From Podarcis raffonei (lineage: Eukaryota > Chordata > Lepidosauria > Squamata > Lacertidae): a stretch of 64,000 nucleotides of DNA. The stretch is taken from assembly GCF_027172205.1 (NCBI RefSeq), contig NC_070611.1, positions 60,011,979 to 60,075,978 on the forward strand, given 5' to 3'. Positions 55,901 through 64,000 of this stretch are shown piece after piece (position 1 is the first letter of the stretch; every line of letters starts with the position of its first letter). The notes beneath the pieces were generated by a model that searched no databases, was not told where the DNA came from, and worked only from the letters and a program-made list of their open reading frames with translations. A program made the position numbers and the translations under genes.

Positions 55901-56696
55901 CTTCCAATGTCCTCCTCATTCTGGTACGCATATGCGCTATCAATATGACGGAAGCCGACTTCTATTGCTATCTTTGTAGCCTCCTCACACTTATTTTTTG
56001 GAACCTGCCGGTTGAAAAGGTGAAAAGGTTAGTCAAGGTCTCTGCTTCAGTGGGGAAATTTATATCAGAGGGTACCTGTAAGTCACAATGAGTGTCAGTG
56101 GACATTGTCAAACTACCCCCTCAGTCCCAGGGACTAGACACATCAAAGGTAAAGAAGAAGTGTCCAGAACAGTGAGCTAATGGCTCGTAATTTTGGATAA
56201 TATTGTTACTCCCAACAAAAGTAATAGTGGGCACTTACAATTCTATAGAAAGATTTTTAAAAATATCACTAGAAGTTTTGCACCGGGGACTTTGAACCCT
56301 GCAGCAACTCACACTGGAAACTGTTTCTCAGCTACAAACCATCCACGTCTTGCACAAAACATTATTTGCTCCTGTTTCTGCTGGCTGAGGACCCTTGTTG
56401 AATGAGAAGCAGTGCTTTATGTGCTGCAAAGCATCTGTTGTATTCTTGGCTGCTGTGACCCAAGAAGTTCTCATGCACAATTGGCTTCTCAGATCAGGGG
56501 AGGTACCTCGTGCTGTGCTTTGCAATGGATGAAGCACCCAGCAGCTGGCAGGCATTTTGCTCTTCTAAAACAAGTCACTACAATTGTGAGAGTTAAATGT
56601 TTTACTTACAGTGCCTGGGGAAGCAGTTCCAAAACCCAATATGGGTATTTTGTTCCCATCATTCATTGTAATGCCACGGTCTTTGCTAAGTGCCAT
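46910..56696 (-). CDS. Aldo-keto reductase family 1 gene, complete nine exons
   Basis: Encodes an NADP(H)-dependent carbonyl or steroid reductase of the AKR1C/AKR1D/AKR1E kind. Exons in transcription order are 56696-56610, 56004-55837, 55177-55061, 54262-54185, 53937-53815, 51138-51029, 48723-48558, 47917-47835 and 46952-46910. Exons 2 to 8 measure 168, 117, 78, 123, 110, 166 and 83 bp, exactly the human AKR1C sizes, and give 324 residues. The tetrad is present: Asp and Tyr in [11 protein letters not shown], Lys in YTGKLW, His in [13 protein letters not shown]. The cofactor motifs GVSNF and NQVECHPY are kept. The C-terminus ends [10 protein letters not shown] in place of HPNYPYSDEY, and that tail shapes substrate choice. 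All splice sites are GT-AG and no break was seen. Member identity cannot be fixed by eye. It runs tail to tail with USP18; L1 and LTR-like insertions enlarge its introns. Confidence 0.93.
47470..47620 (+). mobile_element. tRNA-Lys-headed SINE with CR1-like tail
   Basis: The head GGGATAGCTCAGTCGGTAGA, anticodon-loop region CTCTTAATC and B box GGTTTGAGCCC resemble tRNA-Lys(CUU). The tail ends AATTCTATGATTCTG, the terminal repeat of CR1 LINEs, which probably mobilised it. It does not fold as a working tRNA because its acceptor stem is mismatched. Confidence 0.8.
47835..47917 (-). CDS. AKR1 gene exon 8
   Basis: 83 bp, phase 2 at its end (AT|GTAAGT). [19 protein letters not shown] matches human FEFQLTAEDMKAIDGLDRN. 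Confidence 0.92.
48131..48240. mobile_element. hAT-like MITE fragment in AKR1 intron 7
   Basis: CAGGAGTGGGGAAACGGTGG, CCCCAGATGTGGATGGACTC and AACTCCCCATCAG. The right terminus is missing. Confidence 0.6.
48558..48723 (-). CDS. AKR1 gene exon 7
   Basis: 166 bp. [20 protein letters not shown], then [20 protein letters not shown]. The NADPH 2'-phosphate loop usually read as VLAKSYNEQRIRQN appears here as [14 protein letters not shown]. Confidence 0.94.
49370..50935 (+). mobile_element. L1 LINE, 5'-truncated ORF2 3' part
   Basis: Encodes the C-terminal part of L1 ORF2p, starting around [20 protein letters not shown] and including the carboxyl CCHC-like knuckle [18 protein letters not shown]. 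The 339-residue frame stops near 50416; the remaining tail ([17 protein letters not shown]) continues in another frame, so there is a frameshift. It ends in an A-rich tail. It lies in intron 6 of the AKR1 gene, on the opposite strand to that gene. Confidence 0.9.
51029..51138 (-). CDS. AKR1 gene exon 6
   Basis: 110 bp between CCACAG and [26 protein letters not shown], then [19 protein letters not shown] is a classic AKR1 motif; GYSVLGS stands where mammals have AYSALGS. Confidence 0.93.
51268..51691 (-). mobile_element. Fossil LTR-like repeat in AKR1 intron 5
   Basis: On the minus strand it begins TGTCAGGATTGTAGAACC, has CTCATATAAG near the start and CAATAAATCATCC near the end. Compatible with a solo LTR, family unassigned, boundaries approximate. 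Confidence 0.5.
52507..52986. repeat. Large inverted repeat with 65-base arms
   Basis: The left arm (52507-52572) and right arm (52923-52986) are near-perfect reverse complements, sharing for example ATGATGGCCAATAACAATGG. A spacer of about 350 bases contains the 19-base repeats. It could be a foldback element or the product of an inverted duplication. Situated in AKR1 intron 5. Confidence 0.85.
52743..52818. repeat. 19-base tandem repeat, four copies
   Basis: Unit GAAACAGATTGGTTATCCG, four times, the last with two changes. It lies in the loop of a large inverted repeat (52507-52986). Confidence 0.92.
53000..53690 (+). mobile_element. Fossil LTR-like dispersed repeat, copy 1
   Basis: Shares GTAGCAAAACGTCACAAC, CCGTTAAAGG, AATGCCTAAGC and TTTAATAAAGTTGTGGCC, in that order, with the reverse of 57096-57719. 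The AATAAA near the end suggests an LTR or other retroelement end. Family not assigned. It lies in AKR1 intron 5. Confidence 0.5.
53815..53937 (-). CDS. AKR1 gene exon 5
   Basis: 123 bp. [19 protein letters not shown], then [20 protein letters not shown], ending CAG|GTCAAG. SIGVSNF is an AKR signature that lines the cofactor site. Confidence 0.95.
54185..54262 (-). CDS. AKR1 gene exon 4
   Basis: 78 bp between TTTCCAG and GAG|GTAGGT. It encodes [18 protein letters not shown] and VDLRQTWE. It is the least conserved exon, but has the right length and phase and the closing TWE. Confidence 0.9.
54532..54665. mobile_element. hAT-like MITE in AKR1 intron 3
   Basis: CAGAGGTGGGGAATCAGTGG at the left and GGCCACAGGTTCCCCAAACA at the right. 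It is the most complete copy in the window. Confidence 0.65.
55061..55177 (-). CDS. AKR1 gene exon 3 (His of the tetrad)
   Basis: 117 bp. [19 protein letters not shown], then [18 protein letters not shown]. The His before NPYSLK is the fourth tetrad residue. Confidence 0.94.
55375..55735. repeat. LINE-like interspersed repeat in AKR1 intron 2
   Basis: TTTATTAAATTTCTATATTG, CCTTCATCAAAAGTTCTCAG and GGCCTGGTTGAAGAGGAACA, followed by a GC-rich GAGGAGG segment. A weaker relative of its AT-rich part is at 22040-22170. Family not assigned. Confidence 0.5.
55837..56004 (-). CDS. AKR1 gene exon 2 (Asp/Tyr of the tetrad)
   Basis: 168 bp. It encodes [18 protein letters not shown] then [18 protein letters not shown] and [10 protein letters not shown]. 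It contains the catalytic Asp and Tyr, and the Lys is its last codon. Confidence 0.95.
56610..56696 (-). CDS. AKR1 gene exon 1
   Basis: 87 bp, 29 codons, starting ATGGCAC and ending ACT|GTAAGT. It encodes [18 protein letters not shown] and [11 protein letters not shown], the beta-hairpin and first strand of the AKR barrel. An intact paralogous copy lies at 43963-44049. Confidence 0.93.
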
Positions 56697-57095
56697 TTTC
56701 TGCTTCTGTGCTTGTTCAGTTCTTGGCTCCCGGCTGAAACTGATCAACACTTTTGTGTCAAAAGGAAAAACTCAAGTGAGAAAAATGAATTTGTGTCTCC
56801 AATGAAATGTCTTCTCTTGGCACGATAGGAGGGGAGTGACTAAGCAAATGCCCTGAGGAAATGAGAGAGAAGGACGTGGACACTTCCTAACCTATGCCCA
56901 AATTTTTATCAGTAATTTTCAGCAGAATGTCCTTTGGTACACTAGCAGCTTACATTGTTGTATTCTCAGAATTGCTTTTACAGGATAGATAATAGCTATC
57001 TTCTTCTTGTTCTTCTTGTTCTTGTTCCTGTTCTTCTTGTTCTTCTTTGCATTCCAATAAAGGAAAGCAGAGGGGTGAGCGGAGTTAAGCATTTG

Positions 57096-57719
57096 CGTTT
57101 TGAGGTCCCCAGGGCCACCCCAATAACTCACACATCACACAGAATTTTTGTTTAAGATTTTTTGGCATAATTTTGGCCACAACTTTATTAAAATACAAAT
57201 TTGTGAGTGGTTGCTTAGGCATTGGTTGCGACTTTCAGCCCCCACCATGGGGGACAGACTGACATTCCGCACAATGCAAAAGTCAGAAAAGGGGAATACA
57301 CTTGGGGGTAGCGTCGGAGCAGGGAACCTGCCCTCAGCCCTCCCCAAATGCAACTAGGAGCTCATTGCTATGGCCCGAGCCCCCTTGACAGAGTGGACAA
57401 GCAATAGTTAGCCCCCGATTCCTTTAACGGAATCCCTTGCAGCAGCAGCATTAGAGGGGCAGGCACAGCCAATCCATGCCCCTCAACCAACCAAACCCTA
57501 AACCAATGCCTAACCACGAACCTTGCAAGTTGTGACGATTTGCTACGCAGTAAGCAAAAACCAAATGGCCCCAGCCAATCATCCAGATGGACAAAATTCC
57601 TACCGGGCCCCTGCCCCAAAGCAGACGACCCCATGACAGGCATCAATAATCCCTCCCCCAACTTTGGAGTGTCCTGGCGGCCCCCACCGCAACACGTGCT
57701 CTCCGTGAAGGAGAACACG
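57096..57719 (-). mobile_element. Fossil LTR-like dispersed repeat, copy 2
   Basis: Reverse-oriented relative of 53000-53690. It interrupts AKR1-flank sequence: the paralogous segment at 44.40 kb runs straight across this position. Flanks ATTTG and CTTTG suggest a short target duplication. Confidence 0.6.
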
Positions 57720-57902
57720 CTTTGTCCTATGCAGCGTTCAGGCACCCTTAAAAAACTGTTGTATCTTGATAGCCCAAAAAAGCAAAGAAATAAAAATATT
57801 ATGTTTAAAACAAAAATGACATATATTATTGCTAATGATTTATATTTTAATTTATTACAATCTTTTAGCCAGCATATTGCCCTTTCTATGTTACATAATG
57901 CC

Positions 57903-60900
57903 TTCCGCCCCTTCCTGGCATCGTTGTTAGGCACCTGTTGAACCTCACAAACCTCAGGTTCGCACTGTGCGAAACCAACCCACGCATTTGTGACCTGAAA
58001 CCTCTCAGGTGGAATTCCCTTTGTAGCCCGCGATGACCGCCTGGGCACAAACTGGGGTGCTCCTTTTGACCCACTGGGGCCAGCATGTGCGTCTTCCTCA
58101 TCAGAAGACTCCCCCTCTGACTTGACACGTCTGTGAGCTTTCTCCATTATGCGCACAGGAGATGAGGGCTCACTCTTGGACACTCCCTTAACAACCTGTG
58201 GAGACGCCCTACTCTGTTCAGGGACCTGGTCTCCACCAGCAGGTTCAGGCTCTGGCTCTCCTTCCTCCTCAGAGTCAGACAGACAATCTGAGTGAACGTC
58301 AGAGCGCGCTTTGCGCCTTGCCCAACCATCCTGCTCAAAGAACTCAGCCTGTTTACTGACCAGAAGCTTGGTCTGATCACCTTCTGGGTATGCGAATCTC
58401 CACCCTTTTGTCGCAGGCTCATATCCACAGAAGATCATTTCCTGGTACCTTGGGCCACCCTCCTGCTGCAGAAACTTTGGTACAGGCACCATGGCTCTGC
58501 TACCAAAAGTGCGAAAGAAATGCACAAGCGGCTTCTGCCGATGAAGCAGGAAATACGGGGTGTCACCTACCACTGCATTGTAGCACCTGTTCATCGTGAA
58601 ATTGGCTGTCTTCACCGCCTCCCCCCAAAAACTTTGAGGCAAACCAGAGTCATCCAGTAGAATCTCGGATGCTCGAACCAGAGCTTTACTCCTAAGCTCT
58701 GCCACGCCATTGTCCTGAGTAGAAGTCACCTTGTGACGTATCCCCCTCTGGCGAAAGAAACCCTTTAGAGCAGACCCAGTGACCTCTGAACCTCGGTCAC
58801 ACTTGAACCCCTGCACCTTGGTGGAGAACCTTAGTTCCACCTCTGCAACCCAATCTTTGATCAGTTGCGTAGCCTCATCCTTCGTTCTCAGCGTGAACGC
58901 CCATGCGTTCCGCGTATAATCATCTGTCAGCACCATCAGCCACTTGGCCTTGCCCAGACTTGGCTGTGGCATACCTAAAAGGTCTGCATGCACAAGCTCA
59001 AAAGGCTTTGTGGTTACTCTCTCCACCCTGGGATCATTAAATCCCTTGTTTCTGGCTTTTCTGCAAGCTTTGCAATTCAAAGGTTGACCACATTCTTTTA
59101 CCCTGCATCCTTTGGTGCACTCTGATAACATCTGAACGTCCTCACAGGACCCATGTGACATTCTCTTGTGCCACACGCAAGCACACGACACATGAGTGTG
59201 ATCAGTGGCTTTCTCAGTATTCCCCTCACCCTCCAGAGGTGTTTCCAGAACAAAGAGGTTGTTCTGATCTTTTGCAACACTTATTAGCTTTTTTCCATCT
59301 CTGGAAATTGTGCAAACATTTTTTTTCAAAACTCACTGAATATCCCTCCTGTAAAAGGCACGGTACAGACAACAGGCAATGTTTTATCTCAGGGAGAACA
59401 TAGACCTTCAGTTCAGCCTGTAAAAAGGAGACAAACATGTTAACAACATGGGTTATACGTCCCTGTGAACCTGTAGCAAATTTAACTGTTTTCTCAGTTG
59501 AAACAGCCTTGCAGTTCCACATTTGTCCATCAGGTGGCGCTGTGACCAGATGGCCATTCGCAGCCGAGTCCACTACCCAACGTAGGACTCTCCCCCCTCC
59601 GGAGTTGTCCTTCTTTGTTGCCTTAGCAACTGACTTCCTGCTGCCCCCGACCTTGGGGCTCTCGCTGCAGGTGTTCTCCAAAACAGCCATCGAAGCAGTC
59701 AGCTGATAAGCCTTCCCACGCCTGCCTTCCCTGCAGGCCCAGTTGCCATGGAAACCCGGCTGGTTCCCATGGGAAGCGACCTTGGACACATCCTGCCCTG
59801 TCTCCCTTGCTCTCTGTGGGCAGTTGCGACGCAGATGGTCAGCCGAAGCACAAACAAAACATCGCCTAGTGGAAAACTTTGCAAACTTGCCTTTGGTCTT
59901 CTCTGCCCCCCCAACCTTTCCAGCAGCACTGCTGTTGGGGAAATGGCTTTTGGCTTCTGCTGTGGTTTCTCTGCAAACCCCCTCCAGCTCCTGCCAAACA
60001 GCCTGGGCACTCTCAAGACCTTTGGAATAGCCTGCACCCCCATTCTCAGTTGCAAAGTTCTCAGTGGAAGAGATAGCCACTGCAATTCTCTCCTCTTCTC
60101 TCAGCCGCTCTCCAGCATGCAGCTCATACGTAGGGGCATTCCGGCAGCCCTCCAACACAGTCCCAGCCCCCTCTGGGCCTTCTGGGCATCCCTCAGCCCC
60201 TCTTGGACTTGCAGCCCCCTCTGGGCTTCTTGGGCGTCCCTCAGCCCCTCCTGGGCTTGGTGCCTCCTTTGAGTAGCTCTCAGCCCCTCCTGGGCTTGGT
60301 GCTTCCTCAGAGCAATTCTCAGCCCCCTCTGGCCTGGCTCCCACTGCTTTCTTCAGTGCCTGCCTTCTCCCGGCCCAGGGCTTGCTCCCGTCCACCTTAT
60401 CAACAGGGATTGACAACTTCTGGCTGTCTGCCATCTCTCCCCCGGGGCTCAGCCTACTTACAGGTAGCAGCAGCGCCTCCCGGTCCGGCAGATCCCAGCT
60501 CCTCCCAGCGAACTCCTGGCTGGCACCAGCTACTCCTCAGCTGGCCTTTGGCTGCTGGCCTCTCACACGCACGAACGTTGCTTATCTTTATTGCTGATCT
60601 CCATAACCTTTGGAGGCCAATGGCGTCCGGCACCCTTCTTAGCTGCGTCACTGCTGTCCGTGCCGGTAATAATCTCTTCCCAGCCTCTTTGGCCTTTGTA
60701 GCAGAGTTTGTAAACACAGCGGAACAGAAGCAGGAAACGTTCTTCGTGTGAAGGCAATAATTCAGGCTGAAACGCAGCAGTCTCCTTATCTTTAAAGACT
60801 TTATTCCTTAGCAAAACACAACATCTATAAATCTCCTGGCGACAGTTCGCCCATGGCTGCTGCTCTCTCTTCGGAGCAAACACGCACACTGAAAGAACAC

Positions 60901-60999
60901 AGAGAAACCACTCCCTTCAGTGTTCTAAACCCGCCCTCAGAATGTGAGGCGTCATCACTCAGAACTCTTAACCCTGTAAGTTCTGAGCCTCTCCTAACA
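57903..60999 (-). mobile_element. Fossil Ty1/Copia-class LTR retrotransposon, broken
   Basis: Parts seen in transcription order: a 5' LTR starting TGTTAGGAGAGG at 60999 with an AATAAA inside; a gag-like region with a CCHC zinc knuckle (CFVCASADHLRRNC); a protease region; and an integrase region with an HHCC-like start and a D,D(35)E-type core, placed before any polymerase as in Copia. It is broken, by about two or three breaks as far as I can tell, and is not a live element. It lies upstream of the AKR1 gene in sequence the AKR1 relic segment still carries uninterrupted, so it is younger than that duplication. Confidence 0.88.
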
Positions 61000-61144
61000 A
61001 TATGCACCTCGATAATGATAATTGTTCATAAAAGAAATAAAATTCAAACTCACCTTTCCGCAATGTTATGTTAAAATGTATGCACGATTTGAAATAAAGC
61101 AGCAGATGAGAATTGCAGTTTAATAATTTATAATTAATATATAT

Positions 61145-61560
61145 CATGGCTAAACTCTCCTTCATGGATCACTGCCTTGTTGTGGTGAAGGGGCTTGAAT
61201 AACTCAGAGAAGCTATGAGCTATGCCGTGCAGGGCTACCCAAGACAGACAGGTCATAGTGGAACGTTTTGACTAAATGTGATCCACCTGGAGCAGGAACC
61301 GGCCAGCCACTCTAGTATCCCTACCAATAAAACTCCATGGAGTAAAAACAATAGGCATATAAAGGTTATGACGCTGGAAGATGAGCCCCTCAGGTCAGAA
61401 GGCATCCAACATGCTACTGAGGAAGAGCGCAGGACAAGTACAAGTAAATTCAGTGAAAAACGATGACAAACCTTTGACAAACCCAGACAGCATCTTAAAA
61501 AGCAGAGACATCACTTTGCCGACAAAGGTCCGTATAGTCAAAGCTATGGTTTTCCCAGTA
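61145..61560 (+). mobile_element. Bov-B (RTE) LINE fragment
   Basis: TCACTGCCTTGTTGTGGTGA and the frame SRDITLPTKVRIVKAMVFPV are hallmarks of Bov-B. The fragment is internally shortened and stops at 61560, where a TA-flanked MITE interrupts it. Bov-B is the LINE that mobilises Sauria SINEs, whose ends it shares. Confidence 0.85.
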
Positions 61561-61646
61561 CAGTGGTACCTCGGGTTACAGACGCTTCAGGTTACAGACT
61601 CCGCTAACCCAGAAATAGTACCTTGAGTTAAGAACTTTGCTTCAGG
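61561..61646 (-). mobile_element. Pogo/Tigger-like MITE 6, truncated
   Basis: CAGTGGTACCTCGGGTTACA after a TA, ending in AACTTTGCTTCAGG. Only about 85 bases remain. It interrupts Bov-B sequence. Confidence 0.82.
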
Positions 61647-62149
61647 CATTTTTTAACCCAATGAAGCTGGGTGTTCTGAGCGGAATGTGGCGCCGTGTGC
61701 ACAATGCTCAGCCTGAATGCAGATTAAAAGGAAGCGTGTCCACAGCCTCAGCCTTTACTGGAGGGTTCAGGTTACACAAAGCAGGGGCTGAGTGGGAGAC
61801 AGCAAATAGCAACAAATGATTTCAGCAAGGACATTTTGAATATTGTCACAGATTAGAGAAGGATAAAATGCATCCATATAACATGGTCAGAAGTCATTTC
61901 AGGTTGAGCTGGAAGACAGTCGAAACCCAGTTCTCTTTACTCCTCACAGCCAGCGGAGGAACTCGGAGCCAGCAATGGTCATTCCTGCCTATCCCTTCCT
62001 CAGAAATGGAAGCAGGGACTTTGTAATTTAGAAGTTTCCCCTCATGTCCTGCTTCCCACAGACATCTGGTTGGCCACTGGAGAACAGGTTGCTGGACTAG
62101 ATGGGCCACTGGCCTGATGCAGCAGGCTCTTCTTATTTTCTGAAGTTAT

Positions 62150-64000
62150 TTTCCGGTTAGCGCCAGCGCTTAATGGCGGATCTCACCCGGAGCTCCGGGA
62201 GAGGTCTGCTTCGTAGGTTCGGGTCCTGTCAGCTACGGCGGAGCGGGGACCCTCAAAAATCACAGGCGTGTTGCCTGTGAACCGGAGACTCGGCGGGCAC
62301 CTTTGCGCCCCCCCGACGCTGTGAAATAGCCTTTTTAAAGGCTGCGGATCAGCGGAGGGTGTGAGGAGCGGTGCTGAGAGTCGTCTTCACCCAGCCTGCG
62401 AAGCGAAGCCGCGTCGCCATTAGCGGAGAGCGCTGATTTCTTCCGGCGAAAATTGGATCAAAAAAACAACTATCCGTGAGTAGGATTGACCGCTAAAATA
62501 CAATTGGACATTAAAATTAAAGAAATTGGGTACCGAGACGGATAAGCACTAAAAAGGAAGTCTGCTTTCCGTTCTGTAGCAAGATCAAAGCGAAAGGCAC
62601 TCTAGCTGTAACTGCTTGAGAGGAAATTTGCGGAAATTAAGAAACCCACCACCAAAGCAAAGAACTCCCTCCCCGAAGGCAGAAGGGGGGGGAAGAAGAT
62701 TTTAAAGCGTTTCTCTGCCAATTTTTAAAGAACTGAGTTAAATATCGCTGTTCTTATACCTGGGATCGGACTGCCGGAGGAAAGGAACCGGCTAAGGACT
62801 GTTGCTATAAGAAGGTTAAAAAGTATCTTTAATTGACTTTGGTTACTCTCAACTTGAAATATTTATTTTGTTGCACTGTAAAGTTACTTATTGGACACTA
62901 TTGACTTGGATCCCTTAGAAAGAGAAAAGAACAATTGGAAGGGACTAGGAAAACTTTTGTTTATTTTCAAGAGAGTGTGGGACTATTTGGAGAAGTAAAA
63001 AATTGACTCTGCGCCCTCTAGAGGATTTACAAATTGTTACAGCAACAAGTGAAGTGTAAAATTTGAGAACTTTTGTTTGACAGTTTAAGAGTATGGGAAT
63101 GACCTTGACTAAAAGACTTTGTTATGGCAGATGGTAAAGACAAAGGGGATTTACAAGAAACAACTTTGAGATCTGGCAAACAATATAAAATTGACTCTTT
63201 CATGCAGAGAAGGGCTTCTGTATCAGGAGCCTCTGGAACTACAGCTGCTCCAAAGGCAAGAGTGAAAACAATGTCTACAGAAGAATCATTTGCCAAGGTA
63301 CTGGAGAAGATAAATGACTCTTTGGAGGAACTAAAAAAGCAAGGTGCAGAAACTAAAGCACAAGTGGCTGAAACTAAAATACAAGTTGCTGAAACAAATA
63401 AGAAAATTGAAGAAATCTCTGGGAAAATTGATTCAAATACAAAAAGTATAACTGACCTTGGGAATAAAGTGAACTCAAATGCAGAAGCAATTGGGAAAAT
63501 ACTGGAAGAATCATCTACAACAAGAAAGATAGCTGAGGAAGCTAAAGAAATTGCAACTGCTGCTGAAGGAAAATTTCCACCAGTGTTTAAGAAACTAGAC
63601 GAATACGAACTGGCATTTTCTATGCAGGATATGCAACGCAAGGAGAGGAATTTAAGGATCAGACTTGTGCCGGAAAAGGAAGAAGACAACCTGGTGGATT
63701 ATCTGACAAAAGAATTTTCTGACTTTTGGAAGCAGGAGCTGGATAAAGAAGAATTTAAGATAGAAAGCGCTTTCAGACTGGGAGCAAGGCAGAGGAAGAA
63801 TCGACCCAGAGATTGTCTTATAACTCTAAGATCAAAGGAGGAGCGAGACAAAATATTGAACCTGCATTACCAAACAACCCTTCGAATTGAAGATTTTCAT
63901 ATTGAGATCTTCAAAGACATTCCTAAGAGTATCTTGGATGCAAGAGGACACTACAAGGACTTGGTGATATTGCTGAGAAGGAACTACATACCATTCAGGT
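62150..64000 (+). mobile_element. L1 LINE 5' end, continuing beyond the window
   Basis: A GC- and CpG-rich leader begins near 62150, out of character with its neighbours, and runs as a 5' UTR to the ORF1 start at 63124. Presence of the 5' end means the copy is not truncated at that side and may be full length. The 3' end lies outside the window. Confidence 0.85.
63124..64000 (+). CDS. L1 ORF1p, partial (open at window edge)
   Basis: RNA-binding chaperone of L1 ribonucleoprotein particles. The frame from ATG at 63124 stays open for 292 codons. A coiled coil with heptads spans about residues 55-170 (LEKINDSLEELKKQ, EAKEIATAAEG). The RRM-like and C-terminal domain region follows (RKERNLRIRLVPEKEEDN, then RDCLITLRSKEERDKIL). 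Family lengths of 300-380 residues suggest the end is close. No break was seen in this part. The reverse-strand frame here is a shadow. Confidence 0.88.
   Translation, partial: MADGKDKGDLQETTLRSGKQYKIDSFMQRRASVSGASGTTAAPKARVKTMSTEESFAKVLEKINDSLEELKKQGAETKAQVAETKIQVAETNKKIEEISGKIDSNTKSITDLGNKVNSNAEAIGKILEESSTTRKIAEEAKEIATAAEGKFPPVFKKLDEYELAFSMQDMQRKERNLRIRLVPEKEEDNLVDYLTKEFSDFWKQELDKEEFKIESAFRLGARQRKNRPRDCLITLRSKEERDKILNLHYQTTLRIEDFHIEIFKDIPKSILDARGHYKDLVILLRRNYIPFR

Noticed and set aside
63027-63689. 220-codon minus-strand frame rich in Ser and Phe
   Set aside because: Antisense of the L1 ORF1 coiled coil; the plus-strand protein is clearly the real one.

Overview
The window looks like nuclear DNA of a squamate reptile (lizard or snake). 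The evidence is at least eight Sauria-type SINEs, a Bov-B (RTE) fragment, L1 and CR1 LINE pieces, a tRNA-Lys-headed SINE with a CR1-like tail, and many short inverted-repeat DNA transposons, set around intron-rich vertebrate genes with GT-AG introns. The species cannot be named from the sequence. All calls are by eye; no database search or aligner was run.

Layout. (1) 0.77-8.19 kb, plus strand: an alpha-tubulin gene of TUBA8 type (paralogue 1), five exons, first exon ending in the lone ATG. (2) 13.4-25.8 kb, plus strand: a second TUBA8-type gene (paralogue 2) with the same exon phases and the canonical human length of 449 residues. Exon 4 of the two genes is nearly identical in DNA while exons 2, 3 and 5 and the introns have diverged, the mark of gene conversion. 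(3) 31.0-42.5 kb, plus strand: USP18, the ISG15 deconjugase and interferon-signalling brake. It has a CpG-rich non-coding first exon, a perfect interferon-stimulated response element just upstream, ten coding exons (377 residues), a catalytic Cys and His, and two CxxC zinc pairs. TUBA8 next to USP18 matches human 22q11. (4) 43.0-44.9 kb, minus strand: remains of an aldo-keto reductase duplicate (an open exon 1, an exon-9 relic and an older second promoter relic). (5) 46.9-56.7 kb, minus strand: a complete nine-exon AKR1-family gene (324 residues, tetrad Asp/Tyr/Lys/His present), tail to tail with USP18. (6) 57-61 kb: fossil insertions, including a broken Ty1/Copia-class element. (7) 61.1-64 kb: a Bov-B fragment, then the 5' end of an L1 whose ORF1 is open to the window edge.

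The genes have separate jobs: microtubule subunits, interferon feedback, and carbonyl/steroid reduction. They do not form a pathway. The most interesting material is evolutionary: a conversion tract confined to one tubulin exon, a tubulin paralogue with an altered tail and Mg-loop, an AKR1 gene beside USP18, and an AKR duplicate reduced to its first and last exons. That duplicate also preserves the pre-insertion state for two later mobile elements. I found no CRISPR array, operon or clearly new enzymatic system.
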